From contig CALYAC010000011.1 in assembly GCA_944393405.1 (NCBI GenBank), forward strand, positions 1 through 64,000: a stretch of 64,000 nucleotides of DNA, written 5' to 3'. Positions within the stretch are counted from its first letter, which is position 1. Each line of letters opens with the position of its first letter. Source of the stretch: an uncultured Clostridia bacterium. GTDB taxonomy: Bacteria; Bacillota_A; Clostridia; TANB77; CAG-508. Under the pieces are notes generated by a model. The model had not been told where the DNA came from and did no database searches. It worked only from the letters and a program-made list of their open reading frames with translations. Positions 38,389 to 45,701 of this stretch are shown here, in pieces. Both the position numbers and the translations under genes were made by a program.

Positions 38389-39646
38389 ATGAATGAGCAA
38401 ATAAAAGAATATACTAAATATTGTCTAAATTGCATAGTAAAACCATGTAGCAAGAAAGGATGTCCATTAAATAATGATATTCCAACATTTATAAAACTAG
38501 TAAAAGAAGACAATATAAAGGAAGCATTTATGGAACTAACAAAAACTACAGTCCTTGGAAGTATTTGTGGAAGGATATGTCCTCATATGAAACAATGTGA
38601 AGGAAGTTGTATAAGAGGTATAAAAGGAGAACCTGTAAACATAGGAGAAATTGAAGCATATGTATTTGATCAAGGAATAGAAAATAAATGGTATAAGGAT
38701 ATAGAAAAAACAGAAGAATTAAAGGGAAAGAAAGTAGCAGTTATAGGAAGTGGACCTAGTGGACTTGCTTGTAGCAGTTTTTTAGCAAGAAGCGGAGCAG
38801 ATGTTACAATATATGAAAAATACGATAAGCTTCGGAGGTATATTAAGACATGGAATACCAGAATTTAGATTAGATAGAGATGTTTTAGATAGAACAATAG
38901 AATTTATTTTAAGTTTTGGAATAGAAGTAAAGTATAATATGGAACTTGGAAAAGACATTTCCTTAGAAGAGTTGGAAAAGAGTTATGATGCGATATTTTT
39001 AGGATTTGGAGCAAATATTCCTTCTAAGATGAATATTGAAGGAGAAAATTTAGAAGGAGTATACGGTGGAAACAGTTTATTAGAAAATGAAAAACACCCA
39101 TCATATATAGGAAAAAAAGTAGCTGTAATTGGCGGAGGAAATGTAGCAATGGACTGCTCAAGAACAATAAAAAGATTAGGTGCAGAAAAAGTATATGTGA
39201 TTTATAGAAGAGCAGAAAAACAAATGCCAGCAGAAGCTAAGGAAATAGAGGATGCAAAAAGAGAAGGAATAGAATTTTTATTCCAAAATAATATTGTAAA
39301 AATACTAGGAAAAAACAAAGTAGAGAAAATAGAATGTATAAAAACTGAACTTGTAAAAAAAGAAGGAGAAACAAGAGAAGTTCCAGTAAACATTGAGAAT
39401 AGTAATTATGAAATGGATATGGACATTGTTGTAATGGCAGTAGGTTCAAGTCCAGAAAAAGAATTGCTTGAAAAATTAGGATTGGAATTAAATAAATGGG
39501 GATATATAAATATAGATGAAAATTACATGACATCTAAGAAAAATATATTTGCTGGTGGAGATATTGCAGGAAGTAAAGCAACGGTTGCATGGGCAGCTAA
39601 AACAGGAAGAGATGCAGCATATAAAATTATAGAAAATTTAAAATAA
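38389..39646 (+). CDS. GltD-like NADPH-dependent flavoprotein, +1 frameshift at CGG
   Basis: An oxidoreductase like the glutamate synthase small subunit. The zero frame has cysteine motifs for iron-sulfur binding (CLNCIVKPCSKKGCP and CGRICPHMKQCEGSC) and the FAD site KKVAVIGSGPSGLACSSFLA, then ends at 38868. The +1 frame continues exactly: GGILRHGIPEFRLDRDVLD, then an NADPH site KKVAVIGGGNVAMDCSRTIK and a late IFAGGDIAGSKATVAWAAK. Joined length is about 418 residues, normal for the family. The split is CTT CGG A at 38830-38836; the +1 frame reads GGA, first Gly of the conserved L-G-G-I-L. No large subunit gene is nearby, so the partner is unknown. Confidence 0.88.
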
Positions 39647-39651
39647 AAATT

Positions 39652-39688
39652 AACAATTGGGGACGGACTCCAATTGTTATTTTTTTTC
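39652..39688 (+). terminator. Terminator after GltD-like gene with REP-like loop
   Basis: Stem AACAATTGG / CCAATTGTT with loop GGACGGACT, followed by ATTTTTTTTC. The string GGGGACGGACT is shared with the REP palindromes at 51229, 52258 and 62375, so this terminator may descend from one. Confidence 0.85.
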
Positions 39689-39830
39689 TCTAGATTATTT
39701 GGAATTATTATTTATCTTTTGTTATTTTCCATCTTTTGTATATTTAATAATATCATTTGTAAATTTATTAAATTATATATTTAATAACAAAAATATTTAA
39801 AATTGGCTAAGTAATAATTAAATACTTAAA

Positions 39831-40907
39831 CTATTTATTTGTTTCTGTTCCAGCTGATAAAATTGCTCTAAGTTTCTTAAAGAAAGTAGATATTTTTGAA
39901 GATTTTGATATTACTAATGATGTATTATTCATTATACTTTCATATTTTGAATCTAAATCCATCATTTTATTTATATAAAAATCATTAAAATCTAAATAGT
40001 TATCAGAAATTCCGATATAATTCTTATAATTATATAATCTAACTCTATATTCATCTATATCAGCAGTAGTTGTAATTTTATTAAATTGATTATTAAAATA
40101 TGATTTAAATATTAAATTCTGAGTATCGAAGAATAATTTCCTAATTTTATTTTTTGAATCTTCAATTCTTTTTGTTAGTCTACGAGCTTTGGAATCATTG
40201 CAATCCTCACTTAGTAGTTTATTATTAAGTTTTATTTCCTTTTCTTCTGTTTCCATCAATTTATCTAGGTTATTTTCGATTTTTATAAAATTTGATTCAC
40301 CACATAAAGATGCAAGTCTATCTTTAAATGCATCAGAACCATATAATGTACTATCGAATAAAGTTTCTTCACCTGCTACATAGGCTAGTTGTTTTACTAA
40401 ATTACAAAGAATAGGATAATATGATGGACTATTAGTAGGAAAAGAAATACCATAATATTTAACGATTTCTTCCTCTTGATTGATTGCTTTAGATGCCATA
40501 TATTGAACAGCACCTTCATTTAATCCCATTCCACAAATTTTAATATCTGCAAAATCACATAAACCTAATCTTAATAAATGTCCTTTTTTATCTTTTATCT
40601 CTTGTAAATAATGAATAAATTCATGAACAGCAAACTTTTCTAAATCATCTAAACTTAAACCTTGTTTAAAATACATAGATGAATTTTTATAAAAATATGT
40701 TGCTTCAGCAAAACCTTCTGGAATATCAGCTATATACATAGGTATTCTAGAAAGTGCAATAAATAAATTCTGAAAAACAAAGTTCTGCTCAGGAAAAGCT
40801 TTACATAGTCTTTCAGCTATATTTCTTGATATTGTATTTACGCTAAGAGTATCTAAAGGACCAATTACTTTAATACCATCTTTTCTTAAATCTGATTCAA
40901 TACTCAT
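39831..40907 (-). CDS. HExxH zinc-peptidase-like protein
   Basis: 358 residues. HEFIHYLQE near residue 96 is an HExxH zinc motif, and NEGAVQYMASKA about 40 residues later could give the third ligand, as in gluzincins. No signal peptide, so probably cytoplasmic. The last 140 residues are helical and charged. I do not recognise the family. ATG 40919 is in frame but only two bases after AAGGAG and would make CGG the second codon; ATG 40907 is 14 bases after AAGGAG. I choose 40907, with doubt. Divergent from the small gene at 41071. Confidence 0.65.
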   Translation of the reverse strand: MSIESDLRKDGIKVIGPLDTLSVNTISRNIAERLCKAFPEQNFVFQNLFIALSRIPMYIADIPEGFAEATYFYKNSSMYFKQGLSLDDLEKFAVHEFIHYLQEIKDKKGHLLRLGLCDFADIKICGMGLNEGAVQYMASKAINQEEEIVKYYGISFPTNSPSYYPILCNLVKQLAYVAGEETLFDSTLYGSDAFKDRLASLCGESNFIKIENNLDKLMETEEKEIKLNNKLLSEDCNDSKARRLTKRIEDSKNKIRKLFFDTQNLIFKSYFNNQFNKITTTADIDEYRVRLYNYKNYIGISDNYLDFNDFYINKMMDLDSKYESIMNNTSLVISKSSKISTFFKKLRAILSAGTETNK

Positions 40908-41015
40908 AATAACCCGCATTTCTCCTTAGTAATTCATATATTCAATTATACTACAAAAACAAAAAAAGTAATATTACAAGAATATTACTTTTTTGTTACA
41001 AGAATATTACAAAAA

Positions 41016-41044
41016 TTGACATTTATTAAACTTACTATTATACT
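41016..41044 (+). promoter_or_regulatory. Promoter of 41071 gene
   Basis: TTGACA (41016-41021), 17-base spacer, TATACT (41039-41044). Just upstream, AAAAAAGTAATATT..AATATTACTTTTTT (about 40961-40994) forms a hairpin, and ACAAGAATATTAC occurs twice; these could be an operator for the divergent pair. Confidence 0.75.
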
Positions 41045-41070
41045 AAAAGATATAAAAGGGGGCAAATTAA

Positions 41071-41292
41071 ATGAAAAGTACATTAATTAAAATAGGAATA
41101 ATAACATTATGCCTAATTATATTGCTAAGTACTACAGTTATGGGAACATCTGGGGATGTTTCAGGACTACTTGAACAAGAGAATACACAAGATATGGAAC
41201 CTATAATGTCAGTTGGAAGTCAAATTACTAGAATTTTAGGAACACTTTCTACTATAATAATGGTAATTATGCTTATTTTTATAGTGATTTAA
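41071..41292 (+). CDS. Small exported or membrane protein
   Basis: 73 residues: signal-like N-terminus (1-26, ending VMG-T), a short polar middle, and a hydrophobic C-terminal helix (ILGTLSTIIMVIMLIFIVI). The plan resembles TrbC/VirB2-type pilin-like proteins of Clostridia but lacks the usual second membrane segment, so this is only a hint. GGGGG precedes the start; strong promoter upstream and terminator downstream, so it is probably well expressed. Confidence 0.6.
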   Translation: MKSTLIKIGIITLCLIILLSTTVMGTSGDVSGLLEQENTQDMEPIMSVGSQITRILGTLSTIIMVIMLIFIVI

Positions 41293-41352
41293 AGTTATAG
41301 TATTTGAGAAAGTCTGTAACAATAAAAATAAAATAATTACAAAATGTAAAAT

Positions 41353-41397
41353 ATAAAAGCAATTCAGTTTGAAGTTGAATTGCTTTTATATTTTTAC
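41353..41397. terminator. Bidirectional terminator between 41071 gene and leuS
   Basis: Stem ATAAAAGCAATTCA / TGAATTGCTTTTAT with a nine-base loop and T/A runs on both sides, placed between convergent genes. Confidence 0.88.
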
Positions 41398-41398
41398 T

Positions 41399-43795
41399 TT
41401 ATTTTATAACAATATTATATATTTTGTTCTTTACATATATTTCTTTTACAATTGTTTTATTTTCTAAGTGTACTTTAACATTATCACTATTATGAGCAAG
41501 TTCTCTAACAGATTCTTCAGTACTATCTACAGGTACCATAATAGTTGCTTTAACTTTTCCGTTTATTTGAACAGGAATTTCTATTTTTTCATCTACTAAT
41601 TTACTTTCATCATATGTAGGCCAAGCTTCATATGTAATAGTATCGTTATGACCAAGTTTATTCCATAGTTCTTCTGCTATATGTGGAGCAACTGGACTTA
41701 ACAATTTTACGAATCCTTCTGCATATTCTTTTGGAAGAATATCCTCTTTTGTAGCAGAGTTTATAAATATCATCATTTGAGAAATAGCTGTATTAAAGTA
41801 CATATTTTCGTAATCGTTTGACACTTTTTTTACTGTGAAATTATATATTTTTTCAAGATTTTTGTTTGGTTTATCTTGTACTTTACCTGATTCAACAAAT
41901 AATCTCCATACTCTATCTAAGAACTTTTTAGATCCATCAATTCCATTTGGATCCCAAGGCTTAGCTGCATCAATTGGACCCATAAACATTTCATAAACCC
42001 TTAAAGCATCTGCTCCATATTCTTTTACCATATCATCTGGATTAATTACATTACCTTTTGATTTACTCATTTTTTCGCCATTTGAACCTAAAATCATACC
42101 TTGATGACGAAGTTTAGCGAAAGGTTCTTTTGTTGGAACTAATCCTTTATTATATAAATAATTATTCCAAAATCTTGAATATAATAAATGTCCTACTGCA
42201 TGTTCTGGTCCTCCGACATATAGATCAACAGGCATCCAATGTTTTAAAAGTTTTGGATCTGCAATTTCTTTGTCATTATTTGGATCAATATATCTTAAGA
42301 AATACCAACTTGAACCGGCACTTCCAGGCATTGTACTTGTTTCACGTCTTGCTTTTTTGCCTTCAAATGTAGTATTTACCCAATCAGTAGCTTTATCTAA
42401 TGGAGATGCACCTGTTTTAGATGGAGCATAATCTTCAAGTTCAGGAAGAATTAAAGGTAAATCTTCATCTGCTAAAACATGAATTTCATTATTCTCTGTA
42501 AATACTATTGGAATAGGTTCACCCCAATAACGTTGTCTTGCAAATATCCATTCACGAAGTTTATAGTTTACTTTTTTTGTTCCAATTTTATTATCTTCTA
42601 ACCATTTTATCATTTTATCTATAGCATCTTGTTTTCCTAGACCATTTAAGAAATCTGAATTAATATGAATACCATCTCCTGTGAAAGCTTCTTTAGAAAT
42701 ATCTCCTCCTTCAAGAACTGGTATTATATCTATATTAAATTTATTTGCAAATTCATAATCTCTTTCATCATGTGCAGGAACGGCCATTATTGCTCCTGTA
42801 CCATATGTAGCTAGAACATAATCTGAAATCCAGATTGGAATTTCTTTTCCATTTACAGGATTTATTGCATAGCTTCCTATGAATACACCAGTTTTTTCTT
42901 TGTTAAGTTCAGTTCTTTCTAAATCTGATTTAGCAGCAGCCATAGTTTTATATTCTTGTACTGCTTGTTTACATTCATCAGTTGTAATTTCATCAACTAA
43001 TTCATGTTCTGGAGATAGAACACAATATGTTGCACCAAATAATGTATCTGGTCTTGTTGTAAATACTGTAAATGATTTATTAGTATTTGCTACTTTAAAG
43101 TTAACTTCAGCACCAACAGATTTACCAATCCAATTTCTTTGAATTTCTTTGGTTGATTCAGGCCAATCAACTTCATCTAATCCAGAAAGAAGTGTTTCTG
43201 CATATTTTGGAATATCCATAACCCATTGTTTCATATTTTTACGAACAACAGGGAAACCTCCTCTTTCACTTTTACCATTTATAACTTCATCATTTGAAAG
43301 AACACAACCTAAACCTTCACACCAGTTTACAGGCATCTCAATAAGTTTAGCTAATCCATCATTATATAACCTCTTAAAAATCCATTGAGTCCATTTATAA
43401 TAACTAGGATCACAAGTAGATATTTCTTTACTCCAATCAAAAGAAAGACCTAGCATTTTAAGTTGTTTCTTAAATGTTGCTATGTTTTTTGCTGTAAATC
43501 CAGCAGGATGATTACCAGTCTTTATTGCATATTGTTCAGCAGGTAATCCAAAAGCATCCCAACCCATTGGATGGAGCACGTTATATCCTTGCATTCTTCT
43601 CATTCTAGACATAATATCTGTTGCAGTATATCCTTCAGGATGACCAACATGAAGACCTTGTCCAGATGGATAAGGGAACATATCTAGTGCATAATATTTT
43701 GGTTTAGAAAAGTCCCATACGTCAGTTTTAAAAGTCTCGTTTTTATCCCAATATTCCTGCCATTTTTTCTCAATTTCATTAAAGTTGTATGACAT
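41399..43795 (-). CDS. leuS: Leucyl-tRNA synthetase
   Basis: A class I synthetase charging tRNA-Leu. HIGH motif in [20 protein letters not shown] near residue 40; the CP1 editing domain with [19 protein letters not shown] near 250 and the HDERDYEFA region; [14 protein letters not shown] near 570; anticodon-binding and C-terminal domains after that. The length of 798 is close to other bacterial LeuRS. I see no T-box leader in the 125 bases upstream. No in-frame CGG. Confidence 0.97.
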   Translation of the reverse strand: MSYNFNEIEKKWQEYWDKNETFKTDVWDFSKPKYYALDMFPYPSGQGLHVGHPEGYTATDIMSRMRRMQGYNVLHPMGWDAFGLPAEQYAIKTGNHPAGFTAKNIATFKKQLKMLGLSFDWSKEISTCDPSYYKWTQWIFKRLYNDGLAKLIEMPVNWCEGLGCVLSNDEVINGKSERGGFPVVRKNMKQWVMDIPKYAETLLSGLDEVDWPESTKEIQRNWIGKSVGAEVNFKVANTNKSFTVFTTRPDTLFGATYCVLSPEHELVDEITTDECKQAVQEYKTMAAAKSDLERTELNKEKTGVFIGSYAINPVNGKEIPIWISDYVLATYGTGAIMAVPAHDERDYEFANKFNIDIIPVLEGGDISKEAFTGDGIHINSDFLNGLGKQDAIDKMIKWLEDNKIGTKKVNYKLREWIFARQRYWGEPIPIVFTENNEIHVLADEDLPLILPELEDYAPSKTGASPLDKATDWVNTTFEGKKARRETSTMPGSAGSSWYFLRYIDPNNDKEIADPKLLKHWMPVDLYVGGPEHAVGHLLYSRFWNNYLYNKGLVPTKEPFAKLRHQGMILGSNGEKMSKSKGNVINPDDMVKEYGADALRVYEMFMGPIDAAKPWDPNGIDGSKKFLDRVWRLFVESGKVQDKPNKNLEKIYNFTVKKVSNDYENMYFNTAISQMMIFINSATKEDILPKEYAEGFVKLLSPVAPHIAEELWNKLGHNDTITYEAWPTYDESKLVDEKIEIPVQINGKVKATIMVPVDSTEESVRELAHNSDNVKVHLENKTIVKEIYVKNKIYNIVIK

Positions 43796-43889
43796 ATTAT
43801 CACCCTTTCAAAATTAATGAATATATTATACAACATTTTAAGAAAGAATAGAAGAGAAAAAGCTAAAAAACTAAAGAAAAATGAGAAAT

Positions 43890-43913
43890 CCCCGCCGTTT
43901 AGATTTGGCGGGG
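43890..43913 (-). terminator. GC-rich terminator of small foreign-looking gene A
   Basis: Stem CCCCGCC / GGCGGGG with a ten-base loop; on the minus strand it is followed by ATTTCTCATTTTT. Its GC content is far above that of other terminators in the window. Confidence 0.7.
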
Positions 43914-43920
43914 TAAGAGA

Positions 43921-44271
43921 TTATCCGATGATTGTCTTGAGCCAATCCACGAACGGGATAGGCATGAAAGGTATTTTTTCGATAAGTCCGACAATCCAAT
44001 TAAGGATGTCAAGGACTATACCAAACGCCCAGTTCCAAAACCGGAGATTGATCTCAGCTACTTGGCAGAGGGCGGGGTAGTCGTCTAAGACTCCCTGCTT
44101 TGCAGCCCAAAGGATAATTACGTAGACAACGATGTGCCATACTCTTATCCTTGGGATGAACCTCTTCAGCTTGCTAAAAAACTTCCGGAATCCGTCTTTG
44201 AACTTTCTTGGAAAGTTCTTGGACTTGGTCGACGTGGTTGTTGGTGTTGTAGATGTTAATTTTTCCATCAT
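43921..44271 (-). CDS. Small foreign-looking protein A with hydrophobic segments
   Basis: 116 residues: a Ser/Thr/Lys N-terminus, a basic amphipathic stretch (KFKDGFRKFFSKLKRFIPRI), a hydrophobic segment near 48-62 (WHIVVYVIILWAAK), and an amphipathic Trp-rich end (FGIVLDILNWIVGLIEKIPF). No known family. GC content is clearly above neighbours, and it uses CGG twice as a sense codon (in NLRFW and GFRKF), unlike native genes here. AGAGGAG precedes the start. It has its own promoter and GC-rich terminator. It probably arrived recently by transfer. Confidence 0.65.
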   Translation of the reverse strand: MMEKLTSTTPTTTSTKSKNFPRKFKDGFRKFFSKLKRFIPRIRVWHIVVYVIILWAAKQGVLDDYPALCQVAEINLRFWNWAFGIVLDILNWIVGLIEKIPFMPIPFVDWLKTIIG

Positions 44272-44338
44272 AATTCTCCTCTTTGAAGCACCTTAATAAA
44301 GGCACTAAAATCATTTTTAGGGTTACTTTGTACCCTTT

Positions 44339-44367
44339 ATTATACCATAAATTTACATAAAACTCAA
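44339..44367 (-). promoter_or_regulatory. Promoter of gene A
   Basis: On the minus strand: TTGAGT (44362-44367), 17-base spacer, TATAAT (44339-44344) with a TGG extended -10. The string ATGGTATAATA, then AGGGTA, also occurs before gene B (44966-44982). The leader carries AGGGTTAC/GTACCCT and GCACCTT/AAAGGC hairpins. Confidence 0.8.
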
Positions 44368-44472
44368 ATTAGTGGTGCTAAAATATAATGATATTCTATT
44401 TTCTTCTTAGTTATATTGACAAAAATATATATTTATATATAATATATGATTGTGATGAATGGAGGAATAAAT

Positions 44473-44934
44473 ATGGATACATATATGAAAATGGCTAATG
44501 AATGTGCAAAAGAGGGAATGCTTAATGATGAAGGAGGTCCATTTGGAGCAGTTATAACAGACAAAGAAGGAAATATAATTGCTAAAGGAAATAATACAGT
44601 TATAAAAAATGGAGATCCAACTGAACATGCTGAAATAAATGTAATAAGAGAGGCTTGTAAAAAGTTAGGAACATATGATTTATCAGAATATATATTATAT
44701 ACATCTTGTGAACCATGTCCTATGTGTTTATCTGCAATCATATGGGCTAATATTAAAGAAGTATATTATGCTTGCACTAGAGAAGATGCAGGAAAAATTG
44801 GATTTAGAGATGATATAATATATGAATATTTAAAAGGAAATAATAAAGAATTAATTAATCTTAAGCAAATAGATAGAGATGAATGTAAAGGATTATTTAA
44901 AGAATATAAAGACATGGGAAAGACTATATACTAA
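44473..44934 (+). CDS. guaD: Guanine deaminase (GuaD type)
   Basis: A zinc deaminase of the CDA fold. The His motif is PTEHAEINVIREACK near residue 52 and the Cys motif TSCEPCPMCLSAIIWANI near 83. GGPFGAVITDKEGNIIA at the start, DAGKIGFRDDIIYEYL and the C-terminal Tyr match guanine deaminase of the Bacillus type better than TadA. ATG 44473 has GGAGG seven bases upstream; the ATG at 44455 lies before it. It is placed between the two foreign-looking genes, which therefore did not enter as one uninterrupted block. Confidence 0.82.
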   Translation: MDTYMKMANECAKEGMLNDEGGPFGAVITDKEGNIIAKGNNTVIKNGDPTEHAEINVIREACKKLGTYDLSEYILYTSCEPCPMCLSAIIWANIKEVYYACTREDAGKIGFRDDIIYEYLKGNNKELINLKQIDRDECKGLFKEYKDMGKTIY

Positions 44935-44965
44935 TGTATATGGTCTTTTAAAATTGCCTAAAATA

Positions 44966-44974
44966 TGGTATAAT
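44966..44974 (+). promoter_or_regulatory. Extended -10 promoter of gene B
   Basis: TGG-TATAAT (-10 hexamer at 44969-44974) with only a weak -35. The flanking string ATGGTATAATATAGGGTA closely matches the promoter of gene A on the other strand. Confidence 0.6.
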
Positions 44975-45011
44975 ATAGGGTAACCTAGAAATACATAAAG
45001 GAGGATTTATC

Positions 45012-45425
45012 ATGGTAATTTATCCAGAGGAAATACGGGTAAAATTAATGTTACCTCACAGAAGCAACAAAAAGATTGAGGAGACATTAAAAGAAAACAT
45101 TAGGAGAACCAGAAAAGAGAATGGAATCCATTTATGGATTACCAGAATCGAGAACGAAGGTGGGGTAATATATGCAGATATGGAAGGAGAACGGATAAAG
45201 AAGATTCCAACTTTCAGAAGCAGAACTCTTCCAAGACGCTATCCTAAAAAATTTTCAGTATTTGTAACTATCAATGATCCAAAAGATCTGATGGAAGCTT
45301 TAGAAAGAAAGAAAAAGCAAATAAAGAGAAAATGCGGGGAGAGTTATTCCGCAAAAATGATTGGATACAATATTGAAAGGGGGAAAGAAATCCTCATAGT
45401 CTTACTTGCAGAAATGATAAGTTAG
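45012..45425 (+). CDS. Small foreign-looking protein B
   Basis: 137 residues, basic, no membrane segment, no family I recognise. Pattern: KLMLPHRSNKKIEETLKENI, then IHLWITRIENEGGVIYADME, FRSRTLPRRYPKKFSVFVTI and a helical EALERKKKQIKRK. Codon use differs from neighbours: ATC, CTG, CGC and two in-frame CGG codons (EIRVK and GERIK). If CGG were skipped +1, GGG TAA or GGA TAA would end translation at once. GGAGG precedes ATG 45012. Own promoter and GC-rich terminator, like gene A. Confidence 0.65.
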   Translation: MVIYPEEIRVKLMLPHRSNKKIEETLKENIRRTRKENGIHLWITRIENEGGVIYADMEGERIKKIPTFRSRTLPRRYPKKFSVFVTINDPKDLMEALERKKKQIKRKCGESYSAKMIGYNIERGKEILIVLLAEMIS

Positions 45426-45431
45426 ACTTAG

Positions 45432-45462
45432 GCGGTGCTGTTTTTCAGCACCGCAATTTTTT
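45432..45462 (+). terminator. GC-rich terminator of gene B
   Basis: Perfect stem GCGGTGCTG / CAGCACCGC, five-T loop, then AATTTTTT. The next 240 bases to the following gene are AT-rich with no gene or clear hairpin. Confidence 0.92.
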
Positions 45463-45701
45463 ATGCATTATGCATATATTCTTTTATATTTCTTGAAATA
45501 AGAAAAGTATGATGATATAATTTGCCTAATATTTTAATCGAATATATAAAATTAAAATTTTGTATAGAAAATATATTAATTCATTTGCAATTTAGATTAA
45601 TACATTTAATTTTAGATTCTTTAAATAGATACTAACTTTAATAATTTTGGAAGTTAAAATAACTAAATAATTAAATGCATTTTCTCAGAAAGGATGTTGT
45701 C

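Noticed and set aside
38196..38396. Small open frame overlapping the end of the P-loop gene
   Set aside because: It lies mostly inside another frame, has no ribosome site and shows no recognisable pattern.
44446..44934. tRNA adenosine deaminase (TadA)
   Set aside because: The zinc motifs are shared, but the start, the IGFRDDIIYEYL segment and the Tyr end match guanine deaminase better.
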